In this document: piece by piece, positions 11,001 through 23,000 of the stretch | How the letters are laid out: the number at the start of each line of letters is the position of its first letter | How positions within the stretch are numbered: the first letter of the stretch is position 1 | From: Candidatus Marinamargulisbacteria bacterium SCGC AAA071-K20 | GTDB lineage: Bacteria > Margulisbacteria > Marinamargulisbacteria > GCA-2716485 > AAA071-K20 | Assembly (NCBI GenBank): GCA_003265975.1 | Contig: QFBU01000013.1 | Coordinates: forward strand, 1 to 28,315 | Direction of reading: 5' to 3' | Length of the DNA stretch: 28,315 nt | The notes under the pieces: generated by a model | Seen by the model: only the letters and a program-made list of their open reading frames with translations | What the model was told of the DNA's origin: nothing | Databases searched by the model: none | Program-made: the position numbers and the translations under genes

Positions 11001-14000
11001 GAAGCATCCGACCCGCTGTAACCAGAGGCTAGGCTAAGTGTTGCAACTGTCTGAAGTGCTAGAGTTTCTGACGTTTTGGCATTGTATTTGATTTCTAATT
11101 CTTCAAACGTAAGTAATCGTTGGTGAGGGCTTGCCGTTTCTGGGTCAAGCCCTTTTTCTATTAGTGCCTTGTTGATATCTGATTCTTTGATAGGTCCTCT
11201 ACAGTGTGTAGCTCGAAGGGCTCTGTCGGCATAGGCATGTTGTTGTCTTGTTATACCCGCTGGATCTACACCCGCTGCTATTAAGGTTGCATTGTCTAAA
11301 CCTAGTGGAGTCAGTCGGTCTGGATTGCTGATTACCCAGTTAGTTTTTGCTTCTAGTTCTAGGGCTTCGAATGCGTCTATTTTTTGCTGAGTAGTGGGGG
11401 CGGGTACCCCTTCAGTGCTTACTAAGCCGTTTTTATTGGATGCGCGTATTGCTCTTTCGGCGAATGCGACTGCACCGTGCCCTCTTAATTCAATATCGGT
11501 AGGTTGAGCCGCAAGGCCTAATGCCGCCTGTAAGCTAGGGTCTGCTTGTTTAGTTTGCAACCAATCGTGTTTTTCTCTGTCACTTATTGTGGACCGGATG
11601 CCACTTTGAAGTTTAGCGCCTAAACGTGCTTGAATTCGGTTTTTAAAATAGGTTTGTATAACTACTTTTTTGATAGCCGCCAGTTTTTCAGCGTCGCTTT
11701 CCCCTTCATTTGAGCTTACTCCGGCTGCTTTCATTTGTGTTGCTATGGCTGTAAATACTTGATCCATCCATGCTTGTGTATCGGCAGGGAGTACGGGAGC
11801 AGCTGCGGGATAGCCTACGGCAGAATCAATATCTACCCTTCCAACGCTATCTAATATTCCTCCAATATTTTCCATGTCCCAAGTAATGTGAGATTGGTCT
11901 ATAAACAGCGACTTCATTAGAGACCGGAGCTCGGCCTGTTTAAACATGGCGTTACTTTCGCTGTCTCCAAATCGGTGATGATTGGCTTGAACAAACGATA
12001 CGGTATCAAAATGACTTGTTGGGGTTAGCCGTGCAACGCCTGATGGAATTGTGGTGTCAAAAATTATTGTACGTAATGTTTCACCATCAGGGATGTGAGG
12101 TAATACGGCTTCTCCTGCAGCATTTATTGACTGGGCTGCTGAGCTAAAGATTTCTGTTATATTGTCTCTGGTTATGGGGCCTACTAATGAATTAACTTCT
12201 CTCTTGAAGTTGGCTAGCATTGCTAGCATTTTTGTTATGCTTCTTTCGGCTTGGGCGGTATTCGTAGTATCTATATTATTGTTGCCCTCGTCTTCAATTA
12301 CGTTTAAAAACTGCCTTGCTAAACTAAGTGCTAGTTTATGACGATTATCACTGGCCGGCAGTTTACTTTCTATCGCTTGTGAAATTTTTAGGGTATAAAA
12401 TTGTTTTAATATTTCTTTTTGACTGGCTCTTTCCGATGGGTTTTCTCCCCCAAACAACCCCCCCAGGATTCCCCTTACTACTGTTATACCATTTACGTGT
12501 ATATCGTTACTGTAGCATTTATTCCCAATCGCTTTTGACGCAGCTTCTAGCAATGCAGAGGTGGCTACACCAGCAGCTCCGTCTAGCCCATTTATTGCGG
12601 TAGCTAACGCGGCAAATCTAGCGTTAGCACCGTCATTTAATTGGGCAGACTCGGCATACATTTTTAAAACGGTGCGTATGTCGCCTCTTTCTAAGATATT
12701 ATGAGCGGCTCCGTCAACAACAAACTTACCTTCGTCAATAGCGTCTAAATCGGCGCGTGGACTTACACCTGTCGCGGCGTTAAAAGTAACCTGACTATTA
12801 AACTCTGCGTTACTTACATGGAAAGGTAAGCCTCCATTTTCTACAATTAATGCGGCTCTTAATTGGGGTATTGTGGTGGCATTATCAGCTATGGTAACAT
12901 TCGCTAGAACAGCCTTGAAAAAATCATTTAATTCGTCAGAGCTAGTGTCTAAATTGCCTGCTCTACTGCCAACAAGGTCCATAATTTGTAAGGCCAACAG
13001 TCTTGCCTGGGGAAAGTTTGAACTGGCGTCTCCTTTTAATTTTGTTTGAAGACCCTTTGTAAATTTTAAAGTGTAAAATTGTTTTACTAGTGCCCTTTTT
13101 ATTTTTCGTCCGTTTTCGCCTAGTTCTGGGGCTACTGCTGGGGCTACGTCTGCTGCATCTTGCCCAGAACTTACTACGCCTACTGCATTCATTTTGTAGG
13201 CTAACCTGGTTAATATATCGTCTAATTGGGCTCTACCTGTTACTTCTGGTATACCTGGTCCTGCTGCAACTAGAGCACGGATGTCATTTTCTACCCCTGC
13301 AGGCGCTCCGCCTGGCATACCTAGCTCATTAACACTATCTCGCAATGTACCTAAGTTTACCCGTTTAACACTCAACCCTGAAGGCGCGCCTAGCACCATA
13401 TTCATTAGGGTTCTTATTTCACCGTCTTCAATTAAATTTGCTCCTGTAAGGTGATCATTTGGTATTCGTGCAGCTAGGAGGCCACTGAACTCAGGTATTT
13501 CTATTACAGCACTTGTGTCAGTTGGTACAGTAAATACTGAAAGCCCGTCTTCTCTCAACAACAGGCGCCCCATCTCTGCTCGTTGATCGGCATTTATCGA
13601 ACTTTTTTCTAATAATGAGGCAATCTTAATACGTGTTAATAATTGAGCCGGTCTCTTTTTTTCTGAACCTACTAGGGTGTTTAAGTCTTTTCCTAATTGC
13701 TCAAGGGTGTTGGGGGTTCCAGTTGTGATATTTTTAATAATTTTTTGGCTAAGTTTAGTGGTAAGCTCTGGACTTAATGCAAACTCGCTCATTAATTGTG
13801 TAATAAATTTGTGTTGAAATGGGGCAGTTTCAACGCCTAGGGCTGAATATAAATTACGATACAGCCTTATGTCTACACGGGTTGGTAGTGAACCGGTGTC
13901 TGGGAGTGGTGCGTTGAAACAGTCGGTTACTTTTCTCTCTACTGCGTCGCCTACTGTTGGCCCATCTGCTTTATCAACTCTAATCTCCTGAAGAAGCGCT

Positions 14001-17000
14001 AATAGTTTTGTTTTTGCGGCTGTTTTTGAAAGCCCTGACAATGAACTTAGTTGGGTGAAAAAGGTAGTGACGTTTCTTATGTTGTTTCCGACGTCAGCTA
14101 TTAGCCATTGTTCGCCAACACCTGGAAGGTTTGTTGCATTAATGGCCTCTGCAATTATAGTACTGTTTTCTATACCAACATGGGCTTGTAGCTGTAGTGC
14201 TATTTCGGTGCTTGTAATGTTTCTTAATAGGCTTGCTATTTTGAGGTCGAATGCATCATCCTGATCACCTTGCTGAGGTATTGCATTCCATAAAAAATCA
14301 GATAAATTAACCATTGAGTCAACATCGACAGTAAAGTTCGTTTCTATATCTTTTAAAAATTTTAACAGTAAGTCTTTGTCAGTAGCTAAACCAGGAAAAC
14401 TTTCATCGCTTAAAATAGCCTCTAAAATATGATCTGCCATCTCTTGAAATGGGCGAGCCAGTTTTTGTTTAAGTGTTGTTTGAATTTTCAATTTAAGCTC
14501 TGCAGTACTTAAACTCATAAGCGCATTGAGTTCGGTTAATCTTGGTTCTAATATAGCTCTGTAGGCTGGGTTTATAGTGTCGCATCTTGCCAGTAAGGTT
14601 GTTATTTTTCCTGTTTTTTCTTCAGGTGTATCAATTCCTTCAAAAATATGCTTGATTGTACGGTCTACTAAGTGTAAATCTTTTACTAAAAAGGCAAGGT
14701 TTTCTGGGGTCATTGTTTTGGTAGTAGGCAGCGAGTCTAGTAAGCTTGTTGCTGCTGCGCCCCCTAAGCTATAGGTATTAGTATTAAGTACATCATCGAG
14801 TAAAGTGCCTGCAGCAACTGAATAATCCTTAGCTCTATAAGCCACATCATCTAGAAACCTTATAAATTCTACAGTGTCGTTGGGTTGGCTGAGCATTAAG
14901 ATTTGAAGAGCCTTTGTCATTGCGTCTTTTTTGGCAACTATGTCTTTAATAATAGTAGCGATATCTTTATCTACAAATGTTGTCCCCGCGGTAGTAGCAG
15001 CTGCTTCAAGCGCAATTAAAAAGTCAGTAGAAAATTTAAATTCTCTTCCTAGTGTTGCGGCTAATTTATTGGCTTTTGCTATATTTTCTTTATCATTATT
15101 AACGTCAAATAATGTTATTGATTTGCAATAACGTAGTAGGGCGTTCATTGAATTAAATCTTAGTGGACCGTCACCGAGGTCAATTGATAAGTGGGCATTG
15201 TCTGGTGCTGTTATTTGGCAATTTTGTATAGTGCCTGAATTGTCTACGAATGATAGGAAAATATTGTGACCAGCATCACCTTTGTGATAGACAAGATATT
15301 TTCCTGGGGCGCCTGGGGCAGTTAAAAAATCGTTTACGGCACCCTGATTGGCAATAGTTTTTATTGGTAGTCCATTGACGTTAAAATCATGTGCACCAGC
15401 ATGAATAACATGGGCTACTGTTTGATCAGTCTCCTCTTTTTCAAACGCTGGAGGAGTATCGGTTAGTGTGTCCCATCCTGATGACTCTGGAAACAATACC
15501 TCATCGTCAAAGTGTAGGGCTGTTTCTAATACTATTGCACCTGGACGTACTGGTAAACTTCCTCTTGTAGTAAATGCGCCAGCTGGCGAAAGGGCTGCGT
15601 CTATAACCTCTTTTTGTAAGTCTCTTAGTGCGGCTCTTACTCTTGTTTTTGTAAGAAGTCCTAAAGCCGCTTTGTTTTTTAACTCTGCTACTTTCTCTGT
15701 AAATTTAGTTCTTATAGCCTCTTTATTTCTAGGAGGCACCTTGCTTAACGCTGTCTCAAAATGATCTTTAAACTCGCCCCCAAACATCTTGGCAACTGTC
15801 TGACCAAAGTCGTTTCCATCACCACAGTCTAAACTGAGTAAGCTAGTGCTGTAGACAAGGTCTGGCGTTTCTAATGCGGCGTGGGTGGCTAGGAAAGCCA
15901 TTACAGCTTCTAATTGAGTTGTTGCAGGTGCAGCTGCAGCTGCAAAAAAGCCAAACCCAGGGGCTCCTGCCGAAATAGCGTTTATTAAGTTCTGTTTATT
16001 AGGACTATTTAAAATGCCATATACAGTGTCTTCTACGGCTTTTACGGCTTTTTCTTGTTCTGGAGTAAGTGGGGGCGCTGTGTCCCTCTTCGCTTTGGCT
16101 AGGAATTTCTGAGCAATTACAAAGTCCTCAAACTTTGGAGCTCCGTCTCCTGCATTATCGTTTATCCATTGTAGTCTTTCATCTAGTATAGCTTTGATTG
16201 CAGGTGCGGCATTTGTTTTAAAGCCATCAATTTTTGAAAGAGGGGTATCGCCGTTAGCATGTAAAGCCGCCCACAGTTTTAAACTGTCGCTTGGCTTAAG
16301 AAATTTTGAAGCAAAGTCATGTAACTGGCTTGCTAAAAATTCTCGTCTGTCGGTAGGTAGAGCAGGTGGAGCTGCTGCTTCGTCTTCAAGAAATACAGCC
16401 AATGGATTCTCTGCATATCCAGCCAGCCCAAAAAAGGATGCAATTCTTTCTTCGCCTTCTTGAGTTTCTACTACTTCGCCCACTGCGTTTACCATATCTA
16501 ACTGGGACTTGAAGGGATTAAGTGTTAATTCGTCAATATCTAACGCAGTAGCAATGTCTTCACGGGTCTTTATTCCCTTATTGCTTAATGCTGTTAATAA
16601 AATGGGTATTCGAGCCTCATGACCTATAATTTCGATTTCTAAACGTTTGACAAAGGCTCTAATAATTATGTCTTTTTTGTCACCTAATGTGGCAAGTTCT
16701 GGTAGGTTTCCACTATTAATAACACTTGTTATTGCGTCTGTTGCCAGAGCTTTTGTTAATTGTTTTGGGGAGGCTGCTGCTCTATTTATGGCGAGTACTG
16801 CTGCTGCGACATCGGCTGCTCCTGCTCCTGCTGCTGTTATTGCTGCATCTGCATCTGCTAGTTTATCTATAAATTCTTGTGCGTTAGCTGCAAGTTTGGT
16901 AAGGGATTCGGCGGCTTTGGTGGCAGCAAGCGCAGCGGCAGTGTCAGTAGCGGCAGCGGCTATGTCAGCTGGGGTAGCGGCAGCGGTAGTGGCAGCAAGC

Positions 17001-20000
17001 GCAGCGGCAGTGGCAATAGCGGCAGCGGCAGCAAGGGCAGCGGCAGCGGCAGCTGGGGCAGTAGCGATTAAAGCGTCTAACCTGGGTCGCCCACCTGCAT
17101 TAACTATACCTTCGATTGCTGCGGCTTTTTGAGCAATTGCAGCGATCTTAGCTTTAGAGTTTCCTCCCTCAACTGCAGCAGTATGAAGGCCTCTAGCCGC
17201 AGCGTCTGCAGCTCTAAACGCTGCAAGATTGTTATCCGCGACACCAAAACCAAGTCCTGGCTTAGTTACATTAAATGCAGCTTCAACTTCTGCTAAGCTT
17301 ATAGAGTCCCCTCTATCTATTTTCTCTAACAAGGCCGCTATTTCTGCACTTTGTATGACATCAGTAAAAAAGGCTACTTGCCCGGCAGAGTCGGTTGGCG
17401 CGGCGATTCCGTGCGGTAGTGGTAAAACGGAATTTATTTTTGATAAGCCATAATTTATATAAGCGCGTGCTATTTCTTTTTGTCCTTCAGGAAAACCATT
17501 AACTAGTTTGTCGGTAAGTACTGCTTTTTGAGCTGTAATTGTTGCTGCGAAATGGGCACTTAAGGCACCTAAATTGGCATGGTTTAGTGTGATTTTTAAA
17601 TCGACGGCGGGAGGTCCAGCAGGGTCATCAATTTCTGCAGAAAGCACTTCGTTAAGAAAGGCTGCTAAGGCGTTATTTCCTTTTTGAAATAGTGGGTTTT
17701 CACTGGCCATACCTGTGGTATTTTCAGTTGCAAAATTTAACAAGCTAGCTAATGTATACGGGGGTGCAAAATCTCCAAAGTCTAACATAGGATTTTCTCT
17801 TATGACCTCAATCATTTTGTCTATGGCTTTTGAAAGAACTTTTTGTAATTCGCTGTCTGGTATTTCTCCATTTACTCTTCCAGCAGCCGCGGCAGAAAAA
17901 ATTGCGTGAAATGGTGTTGCCCCAGCATTACTTATTAAGGTCATAATATCAGTTTTTACATCGTCTATTGCTCTTGCCAAGGTTGGAATGCCTGCTTTTT
18001 TAAAAATAGCGTCTACAAGGTTATTCCATTCTTCGGCAGCGGCTGCTGGACTAAGATCAAATACAGAGCCTCCATGAACTAGCGTAAAACCAGCCATATT
18101 TTTAACATCTTTTAAAGACAAAAGAATATCTTTAAGATTTTGGTCAGGTACGCCTTTAAAGTCAGCGGTCTTTAATTGTAATTTAAATCGATCGATGACA
18201 ACCCCGGCATGTTCCCCCATACCAGCAATGCGTGAAAACTCGTGAAATAGTTGGTTTATGTATTGTTTTTGACTGGCGCTTAAGTCTTTAGGTAGCTGGG
18301 TTGGTAGCGTGTTTATATAGGCATTTACTTCTGCGCTTTCTACTCCGACTCCGGTATAGCGGGGGTTGTTCCAGTCGGCAGCAGGTCTTGCATTGTGAAA
18401 AAATCTATTACAATGCTGAGCACCGGCTCCATCCCCTGGTAAAACAAGTGGTTCGTCAAAAGCAATTACGCCATCTTTTTTTAGGTCGGTCAGTAGACCC
18501 TCTAAGTGCGTGGCTGTAAAATTTTCTCCGTCGAGGTCGACAGGTCCGCCTAATAATGGATCATTAAACATATTAATTATTTCCGACAAAGGAATCCTGT
18601 CAGAGCTGTGACCTAAAGTAGAGTAAGGGGTGTGTGGTGGCATTATTTCTGTTTTTTCAAATAAATCGCCTTTATTTTTTAACTCACTAAAAATGACTCT
18701 ACGAATATGTTCTGGGAATTTTTGCTGAGGAAAAAAGGCCTCTAACGTGGTGTGCATAATGGCGTGATATTTGCCTTTAAGTTCATATCTGGTAAAGGAG
18801 GCACCTACCAGACGTGTAGACGTTTTTACCTTTGCACAATGCTTAACAATCATAGCAACACAACTATCAAAACGACTTTTCCCACCCTCTACTTGGTCAA
18901 ATACACCTTGAAGTGGGTTGATGGTACTGCTTAGTAGCTCCGCTTGAAATGGCTCTGCGAGTGCCAATGTTTTATTAACAATATTGGCTACGTACGCAGC
19001 ATTTAAATATTGTGGTGCTCCACCCGCATCATATCCATCTTGAAGTCTATCTTTAAAAGCTGCCGTTAAAATCTCTCTTCTTTGGTCTGGTGTAGTTGCT
19101 TTTTCAAGTTGTACTTTGGCTAATACGGCTTCTAGTCTTGGTGCGCTTAATAAATGAGCGGAGTCTGTTTTAAATTCGGGGTGTGCGCTAAATAATGCAT
19201 TTGCAAGTGACTTTACCTTCTCAATGTCTAAGTCAAGCGTATGAAACGCTTGTAAAAGCGCGTTAAGTTCTCTAGGGAATAACGCTTTTACTAGCGGATC
19301 ATTTAGGGCACTTGGGTCCCTTGCAATAAGACGGGTAACTCTTGGGTCGTTTAGTTGAGTGGTAAATTGCTTTAGTAACGTGGCTGTTGGTGTCGCCCAG
19401 GTGTCGCCCCTTCTTAACGGTGTGTGGCCTGTTAATTTTTGTGCTACCTCTAGATCTGTAGGTTCTACCCCTTGTCCAGCGCTGTGTTTAAGTAAATTAA
19501 TGTCTCCAACGGCTTGTTCTAAAACAGTAAGCAGTGATTGCGATTCAGCAGCAACATCAGTAAATGCCGCTTCTACATGGTCTTTATGTACCTTAAAGGT
19601 CATGTCGGTTTTAAACGTGTCTGCCGTGGGTCCTGAAAAATGGGTATAAACGGCGTTTTTTCCGGGTTTAAGTGTGATTACTGTTTCGCTGTACGGCTCA
19701 TCCGCATCATCTGGATTTGGGTTTTTAATTCTGGATGCCAAATACTCTGGTAAGCTCTTCCCTTCATTATTTTCATTCCAGTCGTGAATGAGTTTAATCA
19801 TTATGTTTGGAGTAAGAAATACTTCTACTCCACCGATGTCTACGCTTCGAGGACCTCCGCTGGCATCACAAAACATTGAGCCCATTAATAAAAAGTTAGT
19901 TTTTCCAGATGTATCTAATGTTGTTCGTGCAAATGAGTCTTTGTCACCGTCGGTAGGGGCCATTGCTTTTAAAACAACATTACCTTCTGTATCTACAGTA

Positions 20001-23000
20001 GCAAGAAACACTTCCTGATGTCCTTTATTGGCTACCATTAATTCGTTGCCACTTACCACGGCTGTAGACTGATTGATTAGTACTGCATCTGTTAACAGTC
20101 TTTTTAACGATCGTAGTTGTTGCGCGGCTTTATCACTTACAAGAGGTTCAGCGTCATCGACGTTTTGCAACCTTATAATCTCTTTTAGTTCAATAAGTGC
20201 CTCATGTCGTTTAGTTTCAAATGATGATTTTCCTACATTAGATTTAAGGTCTTTTAGAAGTTCAACTAAGTTACTTATGTCTCTTGTAGGTGTAGGTATT
20301 AATGCGCTTAATAGCTTCGCAAATGGCGGTCTTGAATGTGCTTGTCTTAATCTTGCATCTAGGTCGCTTACTGCAATCTCGCCTGACAGCTCCATGTCTA
20401 CCATACTGTCGGCTAATTCTGCGGCGCTTCCTTCCGCCGATATCATGGTTTTAGAAGCCACCACGGCTCTATCTCTTTCGGTAACGGTTAATTGGATTGG
20501 ATTGCCTGCTGGTGCGGCTGGATCTGGTCTATTAGTAATAACTCTACCATCCATTGTCGCTGTTGCAATTACGCCCAAGCCTTCAAGCCCGGCTTGAAAC
20601 CATTGTTGGGCGTCTTCACTTACTTTAATATCTTTGTGAAGTTCTTCTGAAAGTTTTACTAAGTTCTTCATTAAGTGGGTACGTCTGTCGCCAAATGTGC
20701 CTGTAAAAACAGCCTCAACCTCGCCTTTTTCTAAAAAGGCAATCATTGTTTCTAGTTCGTCAAAGTAACTTTGCTTGTCTGCTGTAGTCACTTGGCGCCA
20801 TGCCTCTTTAGATGAAATTTTCTTCACGAGCGCCCTTATTAACTCTTTTTGCTGTGTAAGCGCTGCTCTTATGTGCATGTTTGCAGGTGCAGGAGGGTTT
20901 AAGTCAAATCCTGGTTCTAAAAATAATGCCCTTTCTGGAATGGTGGCTGTTACGTGTGCTCTTAAGGACTCAGAATTTAGATCAATATCAAATGTATTTT
21001 TTAAAAAGGCTATGACCTCTACTCTTAATTTTACGGCGTGACTAATTGGTAACCCGTTTTCTGTACATTTTCTTATTAGTTCGTTCAGTAGTCCTTGAAT
21101 GTCTGTGGCGCCATCCAACTCGGCTTTACTGTGGCCACTTCTTTTGTGAGACGCATTTATCATCCCTAGTAATACGTTTTTTACATGTTGGGCTACTCCA
21201 TTTGCTTCTGTTGAGCCATCAAATTGATTGGAGCTAAATAATGACGCTACTCTTGTTCTCGCAGTAACTGGATTTGCTGCTGAATGTGAATTTACACTCA
21301 CTACAGCGTCGGCTCTTGATCGCTCTGCAACTGGGACGTCAACTGCTACTGGGGCTGGGGCCGCAACTGCAACAGCTGCGTCTGGTACTAATACCGAAAA
21401 TATCATTCTTAGTTCGTCAGTACCGTCTGGTGCTCGAACTGATTTTGGCTCCATAAGTAAATGGGTGATGGCTGAACCTGACGCCACTGGTTTGTATAAT
21501 TCTTTTATTTCGCTGTCTACAGCCTCTCTTCCAATAATATGTATTGGGAGCTTGTACAGTGAGGCGATGAGTACCATGTCTTCAAGTTTCAAACCTACTC
21601 TTTCAGTCGTTGTGGAATTGAATTTTGCTTTGAACGCTTCTAAGCTGGCTTGTATTTTTTCAGAAGAATCTGTTTCGAGATTCACAACAATATTATAGGC
21701 TACTAACGCGGCAGATAAGTTTGTTTTGAATGCGGTTACTGCCTCGTCTGTGCCTAATGTGTCTAGCAGGTCATCGTCAGAAAGAGACGCTAAACTTACA
21801 ATATCATTAGACACTTCTTTTAAAACGGTTCTTTTGGCATCAACATCTGCTATAGGTAAATGGAGACTATGTGCGGTATTACACTTGCCAAACAAACTCA
21901 TCAATACACTGGTGTTATTCTCAGCAATATCGGCTTGAACATAATCTAATTCTGAAAATCCTGCGCCATCTAACGTTACTCGTGTTGTAGAGCTTGGTTT
22001 GTCGGCTCTTTGTGCAACAGCGGCATGTATTTGCTTTTCAAAATCATCCTTTCTGTGATAGATGTCTCTTTTTAATGAAGTGGAGCTTACTACAGACAGT
22101 CTGCCGGGATCGGCTACTGTTCCTGCCCCAATTGTTCTTAGGTCGTCTGCTTTTATTGCTTCTACTTTTTGGAGGGGGTTCGTAAATCCTACAAGACGAA
22201 CATTCCTAGGAAAAGTAGGAAACTTTCCTGGATGTTTTGACGCATAAATTAAAGCCTTTTGAGTTAAATCTCGGGCAAGGTCTTCTGGCCAATCTCCTAG
22301 TTTTGGAAGGACGAGGTTTTGTGTACCTTTATCGCTAGCTTTTTTAAGTATATCTAGTAGTACTTTTATATAGATGGCTGTTTCTTTTACGGTTGGTTGT
22401 CGGCCGTTTAGTTCTGGTACTACTACTGTTTGAAGTGTTCCGGCACTAGTGTTAGCGACGCCCAATAGAAACACATCAGCTGTAAAATTTGTTGAGACAG
22501 AATCTCCTGCTTTTAGAAAGCTACCTTGTGCACTTGCTGGTGGTACAGTAGTTATTGCAGTATGAAAACTATTAACACCTTGAGTTGCATTATAGGCAGT
22601 TTCAATTGCAGTGCTTAAGTCTCCATATGGAGTGCCGTCTGAATGGGTACTAGTAACAAGCATAGTATTGGCTTCTATTAGACGACCAACTTCTTTATGT
22701 AAATACCAATTGCTAAGCTGGGCCTCCCCCCTGAGCTGAGCCCCCATATTCCAATCAGCTCTTACCCCTTGAGAAATAATAAAGTCATAAGCATTCTCTT
22801 CACCATTTCCAACTAGTATCTCATTAGCTTCGGCTGTAGATACTCTACCCGATACAGCAGAGGGCCCTTCACTATTTGCCGTTTGAGTTAATCTAAAACT
22901 CTCTCTAGTTCCAGCGTCGTCAACAAAGTCACGGTCATGACCGCTCCCTAATAATGTGGGATGGGTTTTTATATGCTCTGTAAAAACACTTATAGGAATA

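Noticed and set aside
16877..17071. Plus-strand Gly/Ser-rich 64-residue open frame
   Set aside because: It is the reverse-strand shadow of the Ala-coding repeat of the giant gene; its composition simply mirrors the repeated ggcagc units.
17285..17330. EF-hand-like string DRGDSISLAEVEAAF in the giant protein
   Set aside because: The acidic residues and Gly are out of register with the 12-residue EF loop, and no paired loop is present nearby.
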